Assembly (NCBI RefSeq): GCF_902833645.1
Contig: NZ_CADFGE010000004.1
Coordinates: 62,001-126,000, forward strand
Direction of reading: 5' to 3'
Length of the DNA stretch: 64,000 bases
Origin: Paraburkholderia fungorum
GTDB lineage: Bacteria; Pseudomonadota; Gammaproteobacteria; Burkholderiales; Burkholderiaceae
In this document: piece by piece, positions 45,003 through 56,552 of the stretch
Layout of the letters: every line of letters starts with the position of its first letter
Position numbering within the stretch: position 1 is the first letter of the stretch
Position numbers and translations under genes: made by a program
The notes under the pieces: generated by a model
Databases searched by the model: none
Seen by the model: only the letters and a program-made list of their open reading frames with translations
What the model was told of the DNA's origin: nothing

Positions 45003-45515
45003 ATGAAGACCTTGCATGTGGAACGGCTGACGCGCGCGGCTTTCGCGCTGTTCGGCGACGTCATCGAACTGGACGGCGCGCGCCATTTTCCGATCAACGG
45101 CGGCACGACCGAGCGCTATCACGACCTCGCGAATGTCGACGTAATGGACGATGGCGGCCGGCCGCTGATCAATCTGTTTCGCGCGCAGCCTCGCGACTTG
45201 CCGATCGAAATCGCCATGATGGAACGGCATCCGCTGGGCAGTCAGGCTTTCGTTCCCTTAACGGCTCGCCGCTATCTGGTGGTCGTCGCGCCGGCCGGCG
45301 AACTGGATCCGGCGCGCATGCGGGCGTTCTGGAGCGACGGCTGGCAGGGCGTGAACTATGCCAAAGGCGTTTGGCATCACCCGCTGCTCGCACTCGATCA
45401 GGTGAGCGATTTTGTGGTGGTGGATCGTGGCGGCGAGCAGCCCAACTGCGACGAATTGCCGTTGGCCGAGCCGTGGCGGCTGTTGTTTGAAGCGAGCGCT
45501 GAGTTGGTGGCCTGA
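45003..45515 (+). CDS. allA: Ureidoglycolate lyase
   Basis: A 170-residue AllA that converts ureidoglycolate to glyoxylate and urea. [15 protein letters not shown] (about 32-46), [11 protein letters not shown] (about 78-88) with the family His, and [17 protein letters not shown] (about 115-131) are conserved. AAAGGAG at 44988-44994 precedes it. The pairing with alc gives a two-step route from allantoate to glyoxylate plus two urea. Allantoinase and urease are not in the window. Confidence 0.93.
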   Translation: MKTLHVERLTRAAFALFGDVIELDGARHFPINGGTTERYHDLANVDVMDDGGRPLINLFRAQPRDLPIEIAMMERHPLGSQAFVPLTARRYLVVVAPAGELDPARMRAFWSDGWQGVNYAKGVWHHPLLALDQVSDFVVVDRGGEQPNCDELPLAEPWRLLFEASAELVA

Positions 45516-45616
45516 AACGGGGGATCGGGCGGGTGGCGCAAGTCGTCGGCCATGCCGGCCATGTAGGGATGCCGCAAGGCACGACCGTCCTCGCGCGGCC
45601 TCGGTGCCGCACACGC

Positions 45617-45651
45617 AAAAAACCCGGCCGATTTTCATCGGCCGGGTTTTT
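45617..45651. terminator. Bidirectional terminator between allA and fur
   Basis: AAAAAACCCGGCCGAT (45617-45632) pairs with ATCGGCCGGGTTTTTT (45637-45652 approx.) across a short loop. A-run on the left and T-run on the right allow termination in both directions, for allA and for the convergent fur. Confidence 0.85.
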
Positions 45652-45710
45652 TCTTTCATTGCCCACCGCGCCGCGCACCCCGACGCGGCCGACGTCGCAC
45701 TAGTCCAGCT

Positions 45711-46139
45711 TCAGTGCTTGCGATGCGGGCAATTTTCCTTGGTGCACGCGCCGTACAGCGCCAGCGCATGCTCCTGCAGCTTGAAGCCGCGTTCCTTTGC
45801 GATGGACTGCTGGCGGCTCTCGATCTCGGAGTCGAAAAATTCTTCGACGAGTCCGCAATCGAGGCAAACGAGATGGTCGTGATGCGACCCTTCGTTCAAT
45901 TCGAACACCGCCTTGCCCGATTCGAAATTGCTGCGCGAGAGCAGGCCGGCCTGCTCGAACTGCGTCAGCACGCGATACACGGTGGCAAGCCCGATATCGA
46001 GTTCTTCGTGCAGAAGGTTGCGGTAGACGTCTTCTGCGGTTAGGTGGCGTACCGGGCTATGCTGGAAAATCTCAAGGATTTTGAGGCGCGGAAGGGTCGC
46101 CTTGAGCCCGATATTCTTGAGATCGGTTGGATTGGTCAT
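45711..46139 (-). CDS. fur: Ferric uptake regulator
   Basis: A 142-residue Fur that represses iron-uptake genes when Fe(II) is bound. The N-terminal winged helix ends near residue 84; the metal-sensing stretch [16 protein letters not shown] (about 86-101) contains the His cluster and a CxxC, and the C-terminal [11 protein letters not shown] completes the Cys4-type structural zinc site. It is divergent from bamE, the standard arrangement in betaproteobacteria. Confidence 0.96.
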   Translation of the reverse strand: MTNPTDLKNIGLKATLPRLKILEIFQHSPVRHLTAEDVYRNLLHEELDIGLATVYRVLTQFEQAGLLSRSNFESGKAVFELNEGSHHDHLVCLDCGLVEEFFDSEIESRQQSIAKERGFKLQEHALALYGACTKENCPHRKH

Positions 46140-46297
46140 GACAAGGGATCCCTAGAGTACAATGCTGGGCTCTCATAGTAATGTGTTTTTGCCGTTCTGG
46201 TCATCTTCGATGGAATGAAACTCGCGCGGCTCGTCAGCGGGCCCGCACGGTGAGTGAAATGATTTCAAAATCTCAATTGATCTACCGGGGGAGCCGC

Positions 46298-47137
46298 ATG
46301 CGGGGTACCTTGATCGCTGTTGCGACTGTCGCGGTTCTTGCCGGATGTTCCACCTACGACAGCCTGACGCAGCGCGTTGCCCAGAGTATTACGCCGTACC
46401 GTATTACGGTCGTGCAAGGCAATTTCGTCTCGAAGGAAGCAGCTGCACAGATGCAGGTCGGCATGTCGCGCGCGCAGGTGAAGCAGTTGCTCGGCACGCC
46501 GCTCCTGACCGACATGTTCCACGCGGACCGCTGGGACTACGTGTTCTATTTCAAACGCGGCTCGACTAACGTCGTGCAACAGCGTGACTTCGTGATTCTG
46601 TTCTCGGGTGACCGCGTCGCCAGCTGGACGGGTGGCGACGATCTGCCTTCCAACCTCGAGTTGCTGGCTGAAATCGACGGCGACAAGCTCGGCAAGAAGA
46701 AGGCTGCCGCGCCGAACGTGGCAAGCGCGGCCACGGGCGCCAGCGCGCCGGTCGCTGCTGCGGCGACCGTGGACACCACGCGTTCGCCTTCCGTCGACGG
46801 CGCCGCGGCCGCTGCGGCTCTGCCGTCAACGGACGCCAACGCCGAAGCCGCGCAGGCCGCCAATCGGCTGACCAACGCGGTGCAGACGCCGTCGAATGCG
46901 CAGCCGTCGGTGCGCTCGGCGGTGCCGACCGCCAACGGTGGCGGTATTCCGTCGCAAGGCCCAACGGCTGCCGGGCAGCCGCAGTTCCAGTTCCACCGTC
47001 CGCCGCCGCAGGTTCAGGGCGCGCAGGACAATCCGGTGGGACCAACCGGCTCGCAGAGCGGCAGCGGCGGTCCGACGTTGAACGCACCGCTGACTGCTTC
47101 GCCCGCATCTCCCGCGTCTTCGGGAACAGGCAACTAA
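46298..47137 (+). CDS. bamE: Outer-membrane assembly lipoprotein BamE with long C-terminal extension
   Basis: A 279-residue lipoprotein. The signal peptide ends in the lipobox VLAGC (Cys17). The BamE/SmpA domain (about 20-125) contains VGMSRAQVKQLLGTPLL and the DRWDYVFYFKRG segment. Most BamE proteins end near residue 115; here about 150 further residues of Ala/Pro/Gln/Gly-rich, presumably disordered sequence follow. I choose ATG 46298, preceded by GGGGGAG at 46287-46293; an alternative ATG at 46259 would put extra residues before the signal peptide. BamE stabilises the BAM complex that inserts outer-membrane proteins. Confidence 0.9.
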   Translation: MRGTLIAVATVAVLAGCSTYDSLTQRVAQSITPYRITVVQGNFVSKEAAAQMQVGMSRAQVKQLLGTPLLTDMFHADRWDYVFYFKRGSTNVVQQRDFVILFSGDRVASWTGGDDLPSNLELLAEIDGDKLGKKKAAAPNVASAATGASAPVAAAATVDTTRSPSVDGAAAAAALPSTDANAEAAQAANRLTNAVQTPSNAQPSVRSAVPTANGGGIPSQGPTAAGQPQFQFHRPPPQVQGAQDNPVGPTGSQSGSGGPTLNAPLTASPASPASSGTGN

Positions 47138-47146
47138 TCGCGCTGT

Positions 47147-47167
47147 CCGTGTCTTAATAAGACACGG
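47147..47167 (+). repeat. 9-bp hairpin after bamE
   Basis: CCGTGTCTT (47147-47155) pairs with AAGACACGG (47159-47167), loop AAT, ten bases after the bamE stop. No T-tract follows, so it could be an RNA-stabilising hairpin more than a terminator. Confidence 0.5.
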
Positions 47168-47338
47168 CGAGAACGTCGTGCAGGCGTCGCGTATGGGCAA
47201 CACGCCGTGCGTGGCGGCTTTCAGGCATTCTGCTGTTTCAGTCTCAGTCAGTGCGGCGCCAGGGCGTGCTGTGCGCCGCCGCTTTTGCCCGCAATTGTCG
47301 GAATTTGCCGGGTTTACCCCTTTCGAACCCTCGTAGCC

Positions 47339-48136
47339 ATGAAAATTGCCATTGCTGGCGCATCGGGCCGTATGGGCCGGATGCTCATCGAAACCGTCCT
47401 CAACGATTCCGGCGCAACGCTGTCCGGCGCGCTCGACCGTGCGGATTCGCCGCAACTCGGTCAGGACGCCGGCGCATTTCTCGGCAAACAGACCGGCGTG
47501 CTGCTGACGGACGATGTCGAGCGCGTGTTCGCCGAATCCGACTACCTGATCGACTTCACGCGTCCCGAAGGCACGCTGATGCATCTGGAAGCCGCGCAGC
47601 GCCACAACGTCAAAATGGTGATCGGCACCACCGGTTTCGACAACGAGCAGAAAGCGCAACTGCGCGCCGCGGCGGACAAGATCGCGATCATGTTTTCGTC
47701 GAATATGAGCGTGGGCGTCAACGTCACGCTCAAGCTGCTCGAGTACGCTGCGAAGCATTTCGCGACTGGCTACGACATCGAAATCATCGAGGCGCATCAC
47801 CGTCACAAGGTCGATGCACCGTCCGGCACGGCACTGACCATGGGCGAAGTGATCGCTCATGCGCTCGGCCGCAATCTCGACGACTGCGCGGTCTATAGCC
47901 GCGAAGGCGTGACCGGCGAACGCGATCCGTCCACGATCGGCTTTTCGGCGATTCGTGGCGGCGACATCGTCGGCGACCATACGGTGCTGTTTGCCGGGAT
48001 CGGCGAGCGCATCGAGATCACGCACAAATCGGCGAGCCGCCTGTCGTATGCGCAAGGCGCGCTTCGTGCTGTACGTTTCCTCGAAGGCCACAAGACCGGC
48101 TTCTTCGACATGCAGGACGTGCTCGGCCTGCGCTGA
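47339..48136 (+). CDS. dapB: 4-hydroxy-tetrahydrodipicolinate reductase
   Basis: A 265-residue NAD(P)H-dependent reductase of lysine and meso-DAP synthesis. The cofactor loop is [13 protein letters not shown] (about 5-17), IDFTRPEGT is the second nucleotide-binding motif, and [18 protein letters not shown] (about 148-165) carries the active His and Lys. I choose ATG 47339; the open frame extends to 47207 without family resemblance. The gene supplies DAP, the diamino acid also used by Mpl in this window. Confidence 0.95.
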   Translation: MKIAIAGASGRMGRMLIETVLNDSGATLSGALDRADSPQLGQDAGAFLGKQTGVLLTDDVERVFAESDYLIDFTRPEGTLMHLEAAQRHNVKMVIGTTGFDNEQKAQLRAAADKIAIMFSSNMSVGVNVTLKLLEYAAKHFATGYDIEIIEAHHRHKVDAPSGTALTMGEVIAHALGRNLDDCAVYSREGVTGERDPSTIGFSAIRGGDIVGDHTVLFAGIGERIEITHKSASRLSYAQGALRAVRFLEGHKTGFFDMQDVLGLR

Positions 48137-48152
48137 GCGTGTCATGGGGCCA

Positions 48153-48172
48153 CGGGGCCGGTTACGGCCCCG
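48153..48172 (+). terminator. Possible weak terminator of dapB
   Basis: CGGGGCCG pairs perfectly with CGGCCCCG (loop GTTA), followed by ATTGCTCTTTT. The T-tract is short and delayed, so termination may be partial. Confidence 0.4.
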
Positions 48173-48221
48173 ATTGCTCTTTTGCAGCACCCCTGTAATC
48201 ACTTTCCAACGGCGAGATCAG

Positions 48222-48950
48222 ATGACAGGCAGCAGCGGCATCCTCCATTACCTGGAAACCAGCGACGCGATCACGCATGGCGTCGCGTATGTGCTGCTGG
48301 CTATGTCGATTGCGAGCTGGTGCTTTCTGATTGTCAAAAGCTGGATCCTCACACGCGCGAAACGCCAGGCCACGCCGGCCATTGCCCAGTTCTGGCAGGC
48401 ACCGACATTGGCGGAAGGCGTTGCGGCACTGAGGCGCGCCGACCGCGAGCGCGTTTTCACGCCGCTTGCCGAGGCTGCGTTGCATGCAGCCGAAGTGGAC
48501 ATTCCCGGTGCGCTGCTCGCCCGCGTCGAACGCGGCGAGCGGGTGCTGCGGGCGCTGCGTCAGGCGCTCAATATGTCGCAGCGGCGGCTCGAGTTCGGCC
48601 AGGTGCTGCTGGCTTCGGTGGGCAGCACGGCGCCCTTCGTTGGCCTGCTCGGCACGGTTTGGGGCATCTATCACGCGCTCGGCAGCATTGCGGCCAGCGG
48701 GCAGGCGCAGATCGAGAACGTCGCCGGACCGGTCGGCGAGGCGCTGATCATGACGGCTTTCGGCCTCGTGGTCGCGATTCCGGCGGTGCTTGCCTACAAC
48801 GTCCTGGGGCGGATGGTGCGGCAGTTGTCGGAAGAACTCGACGGCTTCGCGCACGATCTGCACGCCTATGTGTGCGCGCCGGCGGATCAACCCCGGACGC
48901 AGCCTCAGGCGCAACAAGCTCAGGCCCGGACTCCCGAGGCGCAGCGCTGA
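48222..48950 (+). CDS. exbB: ExbB/TolQ-family proton-channel subunit
   Basis: A 242-residue inner-membrane protein with three hydrophobic segments (about 20-40, 125-147, 168-190). The MotA/TolQ/ExbB domain motifs are LASVGSTAPFVGLLGTVWG (about 127-145) and GPVGEALIMTAFGLVVAIPA. With ExbD it would couple the proton gradient to an outer-membrane transporter via TonB. I choose ATG 48222; the frame is open to 47955 inside dapB. The C-terminal 20 residues are Gln/Ala-rich. exbD follows after 24 bases. Confidence 0.9.
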   Translation: MTGSSGILHYLETSDAITHGVAYVLLAMSIASWCFLIVKSWILTRAKRQATPAIAQFWQAPTLAEGVAALRRADRERVFTPLAEAALHAAEVDIPGALLARVERGERVLRALRQALNMSQRRLEFGQVLLASVGSTAPFVGLLGTVWGIYHALGSIAASGQAQIENVAGPVGEALIMTAFGLVVAIPAVLAYNVLGRMVRQLSEELDGFAHDLHAYVCAPADQPRTQPQAQQAQARTPEAQR

Positions 48951-48974
48951 GAGCGGAAGACGGAAGGAGGCGAC

Positions 48975-49412
48975 ATGGCATTCGGCGGACTCGAGAAAAA
49001 GCAGGCGGCCGCGCCGATGGCGGAGATCAACATGACGCCGTTAATCGACGTGATGCTGGTGCTGCTGGTGATTTTCATCATTACCGCGCCTTTATTCACG
49101 CACGCGATCCGGCTCGACTTGCCCAAAGTCGCAGCGGCGCCCGCGCGGCAAACGCCGCAAACCATCTCTCTTTCAGTCGATGCCGCCGGCAAGCTGTACT
49201 GGAACGGCACCGTCATTACGCTGCAGCAGATGCGCGCACGCTTCGTTGAGGCGGGTAAAGCGGGGCAGGCCGACCAGCCGGAAATCCAGCTGCGCGCCGA
49301 GCGCTCCACGCGCTACGAGGTGATCGCGCAGGTGATGGGGGCGGCGCAACAGGCCGGGCTCGAGCGGATCGGTTTCGTGACGGACCCGCCGCCGCCTGGC
49401 GCGAAGCCATAA
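48975..49412 (+). CDS. exbD: ExbD/TolR-family protein
   Basis: A 145-residue protein with a short cytoplasmic N-terminus, one transmembrane segment (about 20-42) and a periplasmic domain. The segment INMTPLIDVMLVLLVIFIIT contains the functional membrane Asp of ExbD/TolR. GGAAGGAGG just upstream is a strong ribosome-binding site. No tonB is adjacent, so the energised partner is not defined by context. Confidence 0.92.
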   Translation: MAFGGLEKKQAAAPMAEINMTPLIDVMLVLLVIFIITAPLFTHAIRLDLPKVAAAPARQTPQTISLSVDAAGKLYWNGTVITLQQMRARFVEAGKAGQADQPEIQLRAERSTRYEVIAQVMGAAQQAGLERIGFVTDPPPPGAKP

Positions 49413-52193
<2,781 letters not shown>

Positions 52194-52302
52194 AGCCCTT
52201 TGACAGTTTGACAGCCCACCGGGACATGACAGCAGACAAGCGCCGCCGCCTGCGGCAGTGCTTGTCTCTCGCTGCGGAATCTACTGCGAACCAGGAGCCA
52301 AT

Positions 52303-52854
52303 GTGACTCGCAGATCGTTATTGACGCTGGTGTGCAGCGTGCTGATGTTGTCCGCCTGCGGCTTCCAGTTGCGCGGCCAGCAGGACTACGCATTCAAACG
52401 ACTCTATATCTCCGGCGGTTCGGCAGCGGCCGGCGCGCGGCTGACCCGCATCGTGCAGGGCGGCAGCGACACGGTGGTGGTCAGTTCCGTCGCGAATGCC
52501 GACGCAACCTTGCAGATCACCGAAGGGCGCGGCGTCAATTCGCTCACGCTGAATTCGCTCGGTGTCGTCGAAGAGTATGCGATTAATCTCTCGATGACCT
52601 ACTCGCTGGTCGGCAAGGACGGTACGGTGCTGATTCCGCCAAGCGTAATCGCGCTGAACCGTGCAATGACCTATAGCGACCAGTATTCCCAGGCCAAGTC
52701 AGCCGAAGCCGATATTCTGTTCGCGGACATGGAGAACGACGCGATCGATCAGCTCACGCGCCGTCTGTCGCTGGTGCGCTCGCTGCATCCGGCTCCGGAT
52801 CAGCAGGTGCCGGGGGTTGCGCCGCGTGCGCCGTTGCCGCCGCCGCCGTTGTGA
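52303..52854 (+). CDS. lptE: LPS-assembly lipoprotein LptE
   Basis: A 183-residue lipoprotein with a signal peptide ending in the lipobox LSACG (Cys about 20). It plugs and helps fold the LptD barrel that inserts lipopolysaccharide in the outer membrane. The FQLRG motif directly after the cysteine is the LptE hallmark. I choose the GTG at 52303, with CAGGAG upstream. A Pro-rich tail ends the protein. The leuS-lptE-holA order is conserved in many proteobacteria, which supports the call. Confidence 0.93.
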   Translation: MTRRSLLTLVCSVLMLSACGFQLRGQQDYAFKRLYISGGSAAAGARLTRIVQGGSDTVVVSSVANADATLQITEGRGVNSLTLNSLGVVEEYAINLSMTYSLVGKDGTVLIPPSVIALNRAMTYSDQYSQAKSAEADILFADMENDAIDQLTRRLSLVRSLHPAPDQQVPGVAPRAPLPPPPL

Positions 52855-52903
52855 GCGTCACGCGTTCGCTTATGTACTTAATCAACCTCCCCGATCAGTA
52901 GCC

Positions 52904-54025
52904 ATGCAACTGCGACTTGACGCGCTCGAAGCGCATCTCGCCAAGGGACTCGGCGGACTGTACGTTGTGTACGGCGACGAGCATCTCCTTGCGCAGGAAG
53001 CGTGCGACCGGATTCGCGCAACGGCGCGCGCGGCCGGTTTTACCGATCGTTCGGTGTTCACCGTCGAGCGCGGCTTCGACTGGAGTTCGTTGCTGGGCGC
53101 GAGTCAGTCGATGTCGTTGTTCGGCGATCGCCAACTGGTCGAGTTGCGTATTCCGTCGGGCAAGCCCGGCAAGGAAGGCGCGGATGCGCTGAAGACGCTT
53201 GCCGCCGCTGTGAATGACGACGTGCTGACCATGATCACGCTGCCGCGGCTCGATGCGGCGACGCAAAAGTCCGCGTGGTTCACCGCGCTGTCCGATGCCG
53301 GTGTAGCGCTGAAAATCGATCCAGTGGAGCGTGCGCAGTTGCCGAATTGGGTCGGCCAGCGGCTTGCGGCGCAGGGCCAGCGAGTTGTGGCCGGTGAAGA
53401 GGGGCGTCGCGCGTTGGCGTTCATTGCTGAGCGGGTTGAAGGCAATCTGCTGGCGGCGCATCAGGAAATCCAGAAGCTCGGGCTGCTGTATCCGGCGGGT
53501 TCGTTGAGCTTTGAACAGATTCAGGACGCAGTGCTGAATGTCGCCCGTTACGACGTTTTCAAGCTGAACGAAGCGATGCTGGCGGGTGACGTCGGCCGCT
53601 TATCGCGCATGCTCGACGGCTTGCGCGGCGAAGGCGAGGCTGCGGTGCTAGTGCTGTGGGCGGTTGTTGAAGAAGTGCGGACGTTGTTGCGGATCAAGCG
53701 CGGCGTTGCGGCCGGCAAGCCGCTTGCGATGCTGGTGCGTGAGAACCGCGTTTGGGGTCCGCGCGAACGGCTGATTGGGCCCGCGTTGTCGCGCGTCACG
53801 GAAAGCGCGCTTGAAAAGGCGCTCGCTTTGGCAGCGCGGCTGGATCGGCAGGTGAAGGGATTGTCGGGCGGCACGCCGGGCAATCATCGCAACGATCCGC
53901 CGCCCGATCCGTGGGATGGTCTGTTTGAGCTGGCGATGACGGTGGCTTCGCCGTCCAAAGCGGCGCCTGTGCCGCCGCCGCGACCTCGTTCGGCGGCAAT
54001 TGCGCCGGTGCGAAGGCCAGTCTGA
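52904..54025 (+). CDS. holA: DNA polymerase III subunit delta
   Basis: A 373-residue AAA+-fold subunit of the clamp loader that opens the beta clamp. The N-terminal LYVVYGDEHLLAQEACDRIR segment (about 18-37) is the family motif; there is no P-loop, as expected for delta. The C-terminal domain (about 210-350) is all-helical. I choose ATG 52904 because the family begins MQLR...; the frame extends to 52817 inside lptE. The extreme C-terminus is Pro/Arg-rich. Confidence 0.93.
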   Translation: MQLRLDALEAHLAKGLGGLYVVYGDEHLLAQEACDRIRATARAAGFTDRSVFTVERGFDWSSLLGASQSMSLFGDRQLVELRIPSGKPGKEGADALKTLAAAVNDDVLTMITLPRLDAATQKSAWFTALSDAGVALKIDPVERAQLPNWVGQRLAAQGQRVVAGEEGRRALAFIAERVEGNLLAAHQEIQKLGLLYPAGSLSFEQIQDAVLNVARYDVFKLNEAMLAGDVGRLSRMLDGLRGEGEAAVLVLWAVVEEVRTLLRIKRGVAAGKPLAMLVRENRVWGPRERLIGPALSRVTESALEKALALAARLDRQVKGLSGGTPGNHRNDPPPDPWDGLFELAMTVASPSKAAPVPPPRPRSAAIAPVRRPV

Positions 54026-54181
54026 TCTGGGCGATCCTCGTCGGCGGCGCTAAGGATCTCACCTCAGCCACTCGCCCACGTGACAAGCAAAGCTGCGCCA
54101 CCCGACTTACAATCGTTTCATCTTTTTGCTAATTCTGCCTGTCCGCTGCACCTCGATGTGCGCGGCATCACGAGAATCACC

Positions 54182-55453
54182 ATGGATATCGACCAGTACA
54201 TGACCGACGTCGGTCGTCGCGCCCGCCACGCTTCGCGCGCGATGGCACGTGCGTCGACTGCGGCGAAGAATGCTGCGCTCGCGGCCGTTGCCGAGGCGAT
54301 CGAGCGCGACGCCGCGTTGTTGAAAGATGCCAACGCGCGCGATGTCGCTCGCGCTCGCGACAAAGGTCTCGACGCTGCGTTTATCGATCGCTTAACGCTG
54401 TCGGACAAGGCGTTGAAGACGATGGTCGAAGGTTTGCGGCAAGTCGCCGCGCTGGCCGATCCGATTGGCGAGATCAGCAATCTGAAATACCGACCAAGCG
54501 GTATCCAGGTCGGTCAGATGCGCGTGCCGCTCGGCGTGATCGGCATCATTTATGAATCGCGTCCGAACGTGACGATCGACGCCGCCGCGTTGTGCCTGAA
54601 GTCGGGCAACGCGACGATTCTGCGCGGCGGTTCGGAGGCGCTCGAATGCAACACCGCGCTGGCGAAGCTGATCGGCGAAGGCCTGGAGGCCGCGGGTTTG
54701 CCGCAGGACGCCGTGCAAGTGGTGGCTACGTCGGATCGGGCTGCGGTGGGCAAGCTGATTACGATGACCGAGTACGTCGACGTGATCGTGCCGCGTGGCG
54801 GCAAGAGCCTGATCGAGCGGCTGATCAACGAGGCGCGCGTGCCGATGATCAAGCACCTCGACGGCATCTGCCACGTGTACGTGGACGATCGCGCCGACAT
54901 CGCGAAGGCGCTGACCGTTTGCGACAACGCCAAGACGCATCGTTACGGCACCTGCAATACGATGGAAACGCTGCTGATCGCGCGAGGTATTGCCGCCGAA
55001 GTGCTGCCGCCGTTGGGCAAGTTGTATCGCGACAAGGAGGTCGAGTTGCGAGTGGATGCCGCGGCGCGCACGGTGCTTGCTGACGCGGGTATCGGTCCGC
55101 TAGTGGATGCCACCGAAGAAGACTGGCGCACCGAGTATCTCGCTCCGGTGCTCGCGATCAAGGTGGTCGACAACCTCGACGCGGCGATCGAGCACATTAA
55201 CGAGTACAGTTCGCATCATACGGATGCGATCGTCACCGAAGATCATGATCGTGCCATGCGGTTCCTGCGTGAAGTGGATTCGGCGAGTGTCATGGTGAAC
55301 GCCTCGACGCGTTTCGCTGACGGCTTTGAATTCGGGCTGGGCGCGGAGATCGGTATTTCCAACGACAAGTTGCATGCGCGTGGGCCCGTGGGGCTGGAAG
55401 GGCTGACGTCGCTGAAGTATGTTGTGCTTGGGCACGGTGAGGGTCGGCAGTAG
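54182..55453 (+). CDS. proA: Gamma-glutamyl phosphate reductase
   Basis: A 423-residue aldehyde-dehydrogenase-fold enzyme of proline synthesis. [16 protein letters not shown] (about 119-134) and [14 protein letters not shown] (about 139-152) form the NADP-binding region, and the catalytic Cys is in CNTMETLL (about 258-265; the preceding segment is THRYGT). I choose ATG 54182 (MDIDQYM). TACAAT near 54108 is a possible -10 element. proB is not adjacent. Confidence 0.95.
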   Translation: MDIDQYMTDVGRRARHASRAMARASTAAKNAALAAVAEAIERDAALLKDANARDVARARDKGLDAAFIDRLTLSDKALKTMVEGLRQVAALADPIGEISNLKYRPSGIQVGQMRVPLGVIGIIYESRPNVTIDAAALCLKSGNATILRGGSEALECNTALAKLIGEGLEAAGLPQDAVQVVATSDRAAVGKLITMTEYVDVIVPRGGKSLIERLINEARVPMIKHLDGICHVYVDDRADIAKALTVCDNAKTHRYGTCNTMETLLIARGIAAEVLPPLGKLYRDKEVELRVDAAARTVLADAGIGPLVDATEEDWRTEYLAPVLAIKVVDNLDAAIEHINEYSSHHTDAIVTEDHDRAMRFLREVDSASVMVNASTRFADGFEFGLGAEIGISNDKLHARGPVGLEGLTSLKYVVLGHGEGRQ

Positions 55454-55588
55454 GCGGTAACGGGCCGGCGGCGGACTGGCGGCGGACATGAGCTACCGCT
55501 AACGGGCGCATTTTTCCGGGAGTGTGCCGACCGGCGGCCGACTTGGTACGCCATCGACACGTTGCAAAAGCTTGGACAAGGATCGCTG

Positions 55589-56005
55589 ATGCTTTGGGTA
55601 AAGACGTTTCACATCGTTCTGATTGCCTCCTGGTTTGCCGGCCTGTTCTACCTGCCGCGCATTTTCGTCAATCTGGCGATGGAAACGGAGCCCGCCGCGA
55701 CGGCGCGACTGTTGACCATGGCGCGCAAATTGTTCCGGTTTATGACATTCATCGCGGTGCCGGCGTTGGCTTGCGGACTATGGTTGTGGCTCGCGGTAGG
55801 CATTGGCCGCGGGCAAGGCTGGATCCACGCGAAGGTGGGTGTGGTTGTACTGCTGATCATCTATCACGCGTATTGCGGCGTGCTGCTGCGGACGTTCGAG
55901 CGCGGTGAGAACAAGCGCACGGACAAGTGGTATCGAATGTTTAACGAACTACCCGTGCTGGGGATGTTGGCGGCGGTGGCGTTGGTGGTGATCAAGCCGT
56001 TTTAA
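55589..56005 (+). CDS. HemJ/CopD-family membrane protein
   Basis: A 138-residue protein with four predicted transmembrane segments, starting LWVKTFHIVLIASWFAGLF (the His near residue 7 is a conserved haem-ligand candidate) and ending in a hydrophobic helix. This is the UPF0093 family, some members of which are the HemJ protoporphyrinogen IX oxidase. A second conserved His is in HAKVGVVVLLIIYHAY. The CopD-like label is the main alternative. I choose ATG 55589. A terminator follows within 10 bases. Confidence 0.82.
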   Translation: MLWVKTFHIVLIASWFAGLFYLPRIFVNLAMETEPAATARLLTMARKLFRFMTFIAVPALACGLWLWLAVGIGRGQGWIHAKVGVVVLLIIYHAYCGVLLRTFERGENKRTDKWYRMFNELPVLGMLAAVALVVIKPF

Positions 56006-56006
56006 G

Positions 56007-56033
56007 AATAAGAAATCTCTTATTTATTTTTTT
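56007..56033 (+). terminator. Terminator of the HemJ/CopD-like gene
   Basis: AATAAGA (56007-56013) pairs with TCTTATT (56018-56024), then a T-rich run to 56033. The stem is AT-rich and weak in itself, but the position directly after the stop and the long T-tract support it. Confidence 0.6.
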
Positions 56034-56552
56034 GATGGGTTATGAATTATTTCGTGCGGCATGTATTAGTCGCGCCGAAGTCCATTTCATGACAATTTAT
56101 CCTGGCGATTTTATTTGATCGTCGGCGATTCCGGGTTGGCGCGTTTCTGTGCCAACTATTAATCCCAAGAATTTCGCAATGCGTTTGACCGATGCGTTCA
56201 GAATTGTCTGAATCCGCATGCAGGGCCAATGGCGCGTCAATTGTTGCTTGAGGCAGCTGTGCCTGGCGTTGACAGTTCTGAGTCTTCACACTCGGTGCGG
56301 CGCTACCTCATCAATCTCATGTTTATCACCAAGTGAATCCTCTTACAGACCAATCTGGTTTAAGAGTCATCTGATTCATCGTCCGACAGATAAATCCTAC
56401 ATTGACGTCATCCCGGAAGGATTAATGGGATGGTCCGAGAATTCTTATCGTAACGACCACTTTTTCAATCCTTCTGTCACCGGCTGACGTATGCAGATTT
56501 CCTGGTACGCGCCTCTTCAAACACAGATCCTGTTACCAGGAAGGATGAAAAC
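56034..56552. other. AT-rich leader upstream of the autotransporter gene
   Basis: This 519-base stretch is notably less GC-rich than its surroundings, and I see no gene in it (a frame at 56218-56487 resembles nothing). It ends with AGGAAGG at 56538-56544, 8 bases before the GTG start of the adhesin. Low GC next to a surface adhesin gene commonly means silencing by H-NS-like proteins and a regulated promoter, which is inference. No clear sigma-70 pair was identified. Confidence 0.4.

Noticed and set aside
48153..48172. Hairpin after dapB as a strong terminator
   Set aside because: The stem is perfect, but the T-tract is short and delayed, so I list it only as a weak candidate.
56218..56487. 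An 89-codon frame in the adhesin leader
   Set aside because: Composition and lack of a ribosome-binding site argue against coding.
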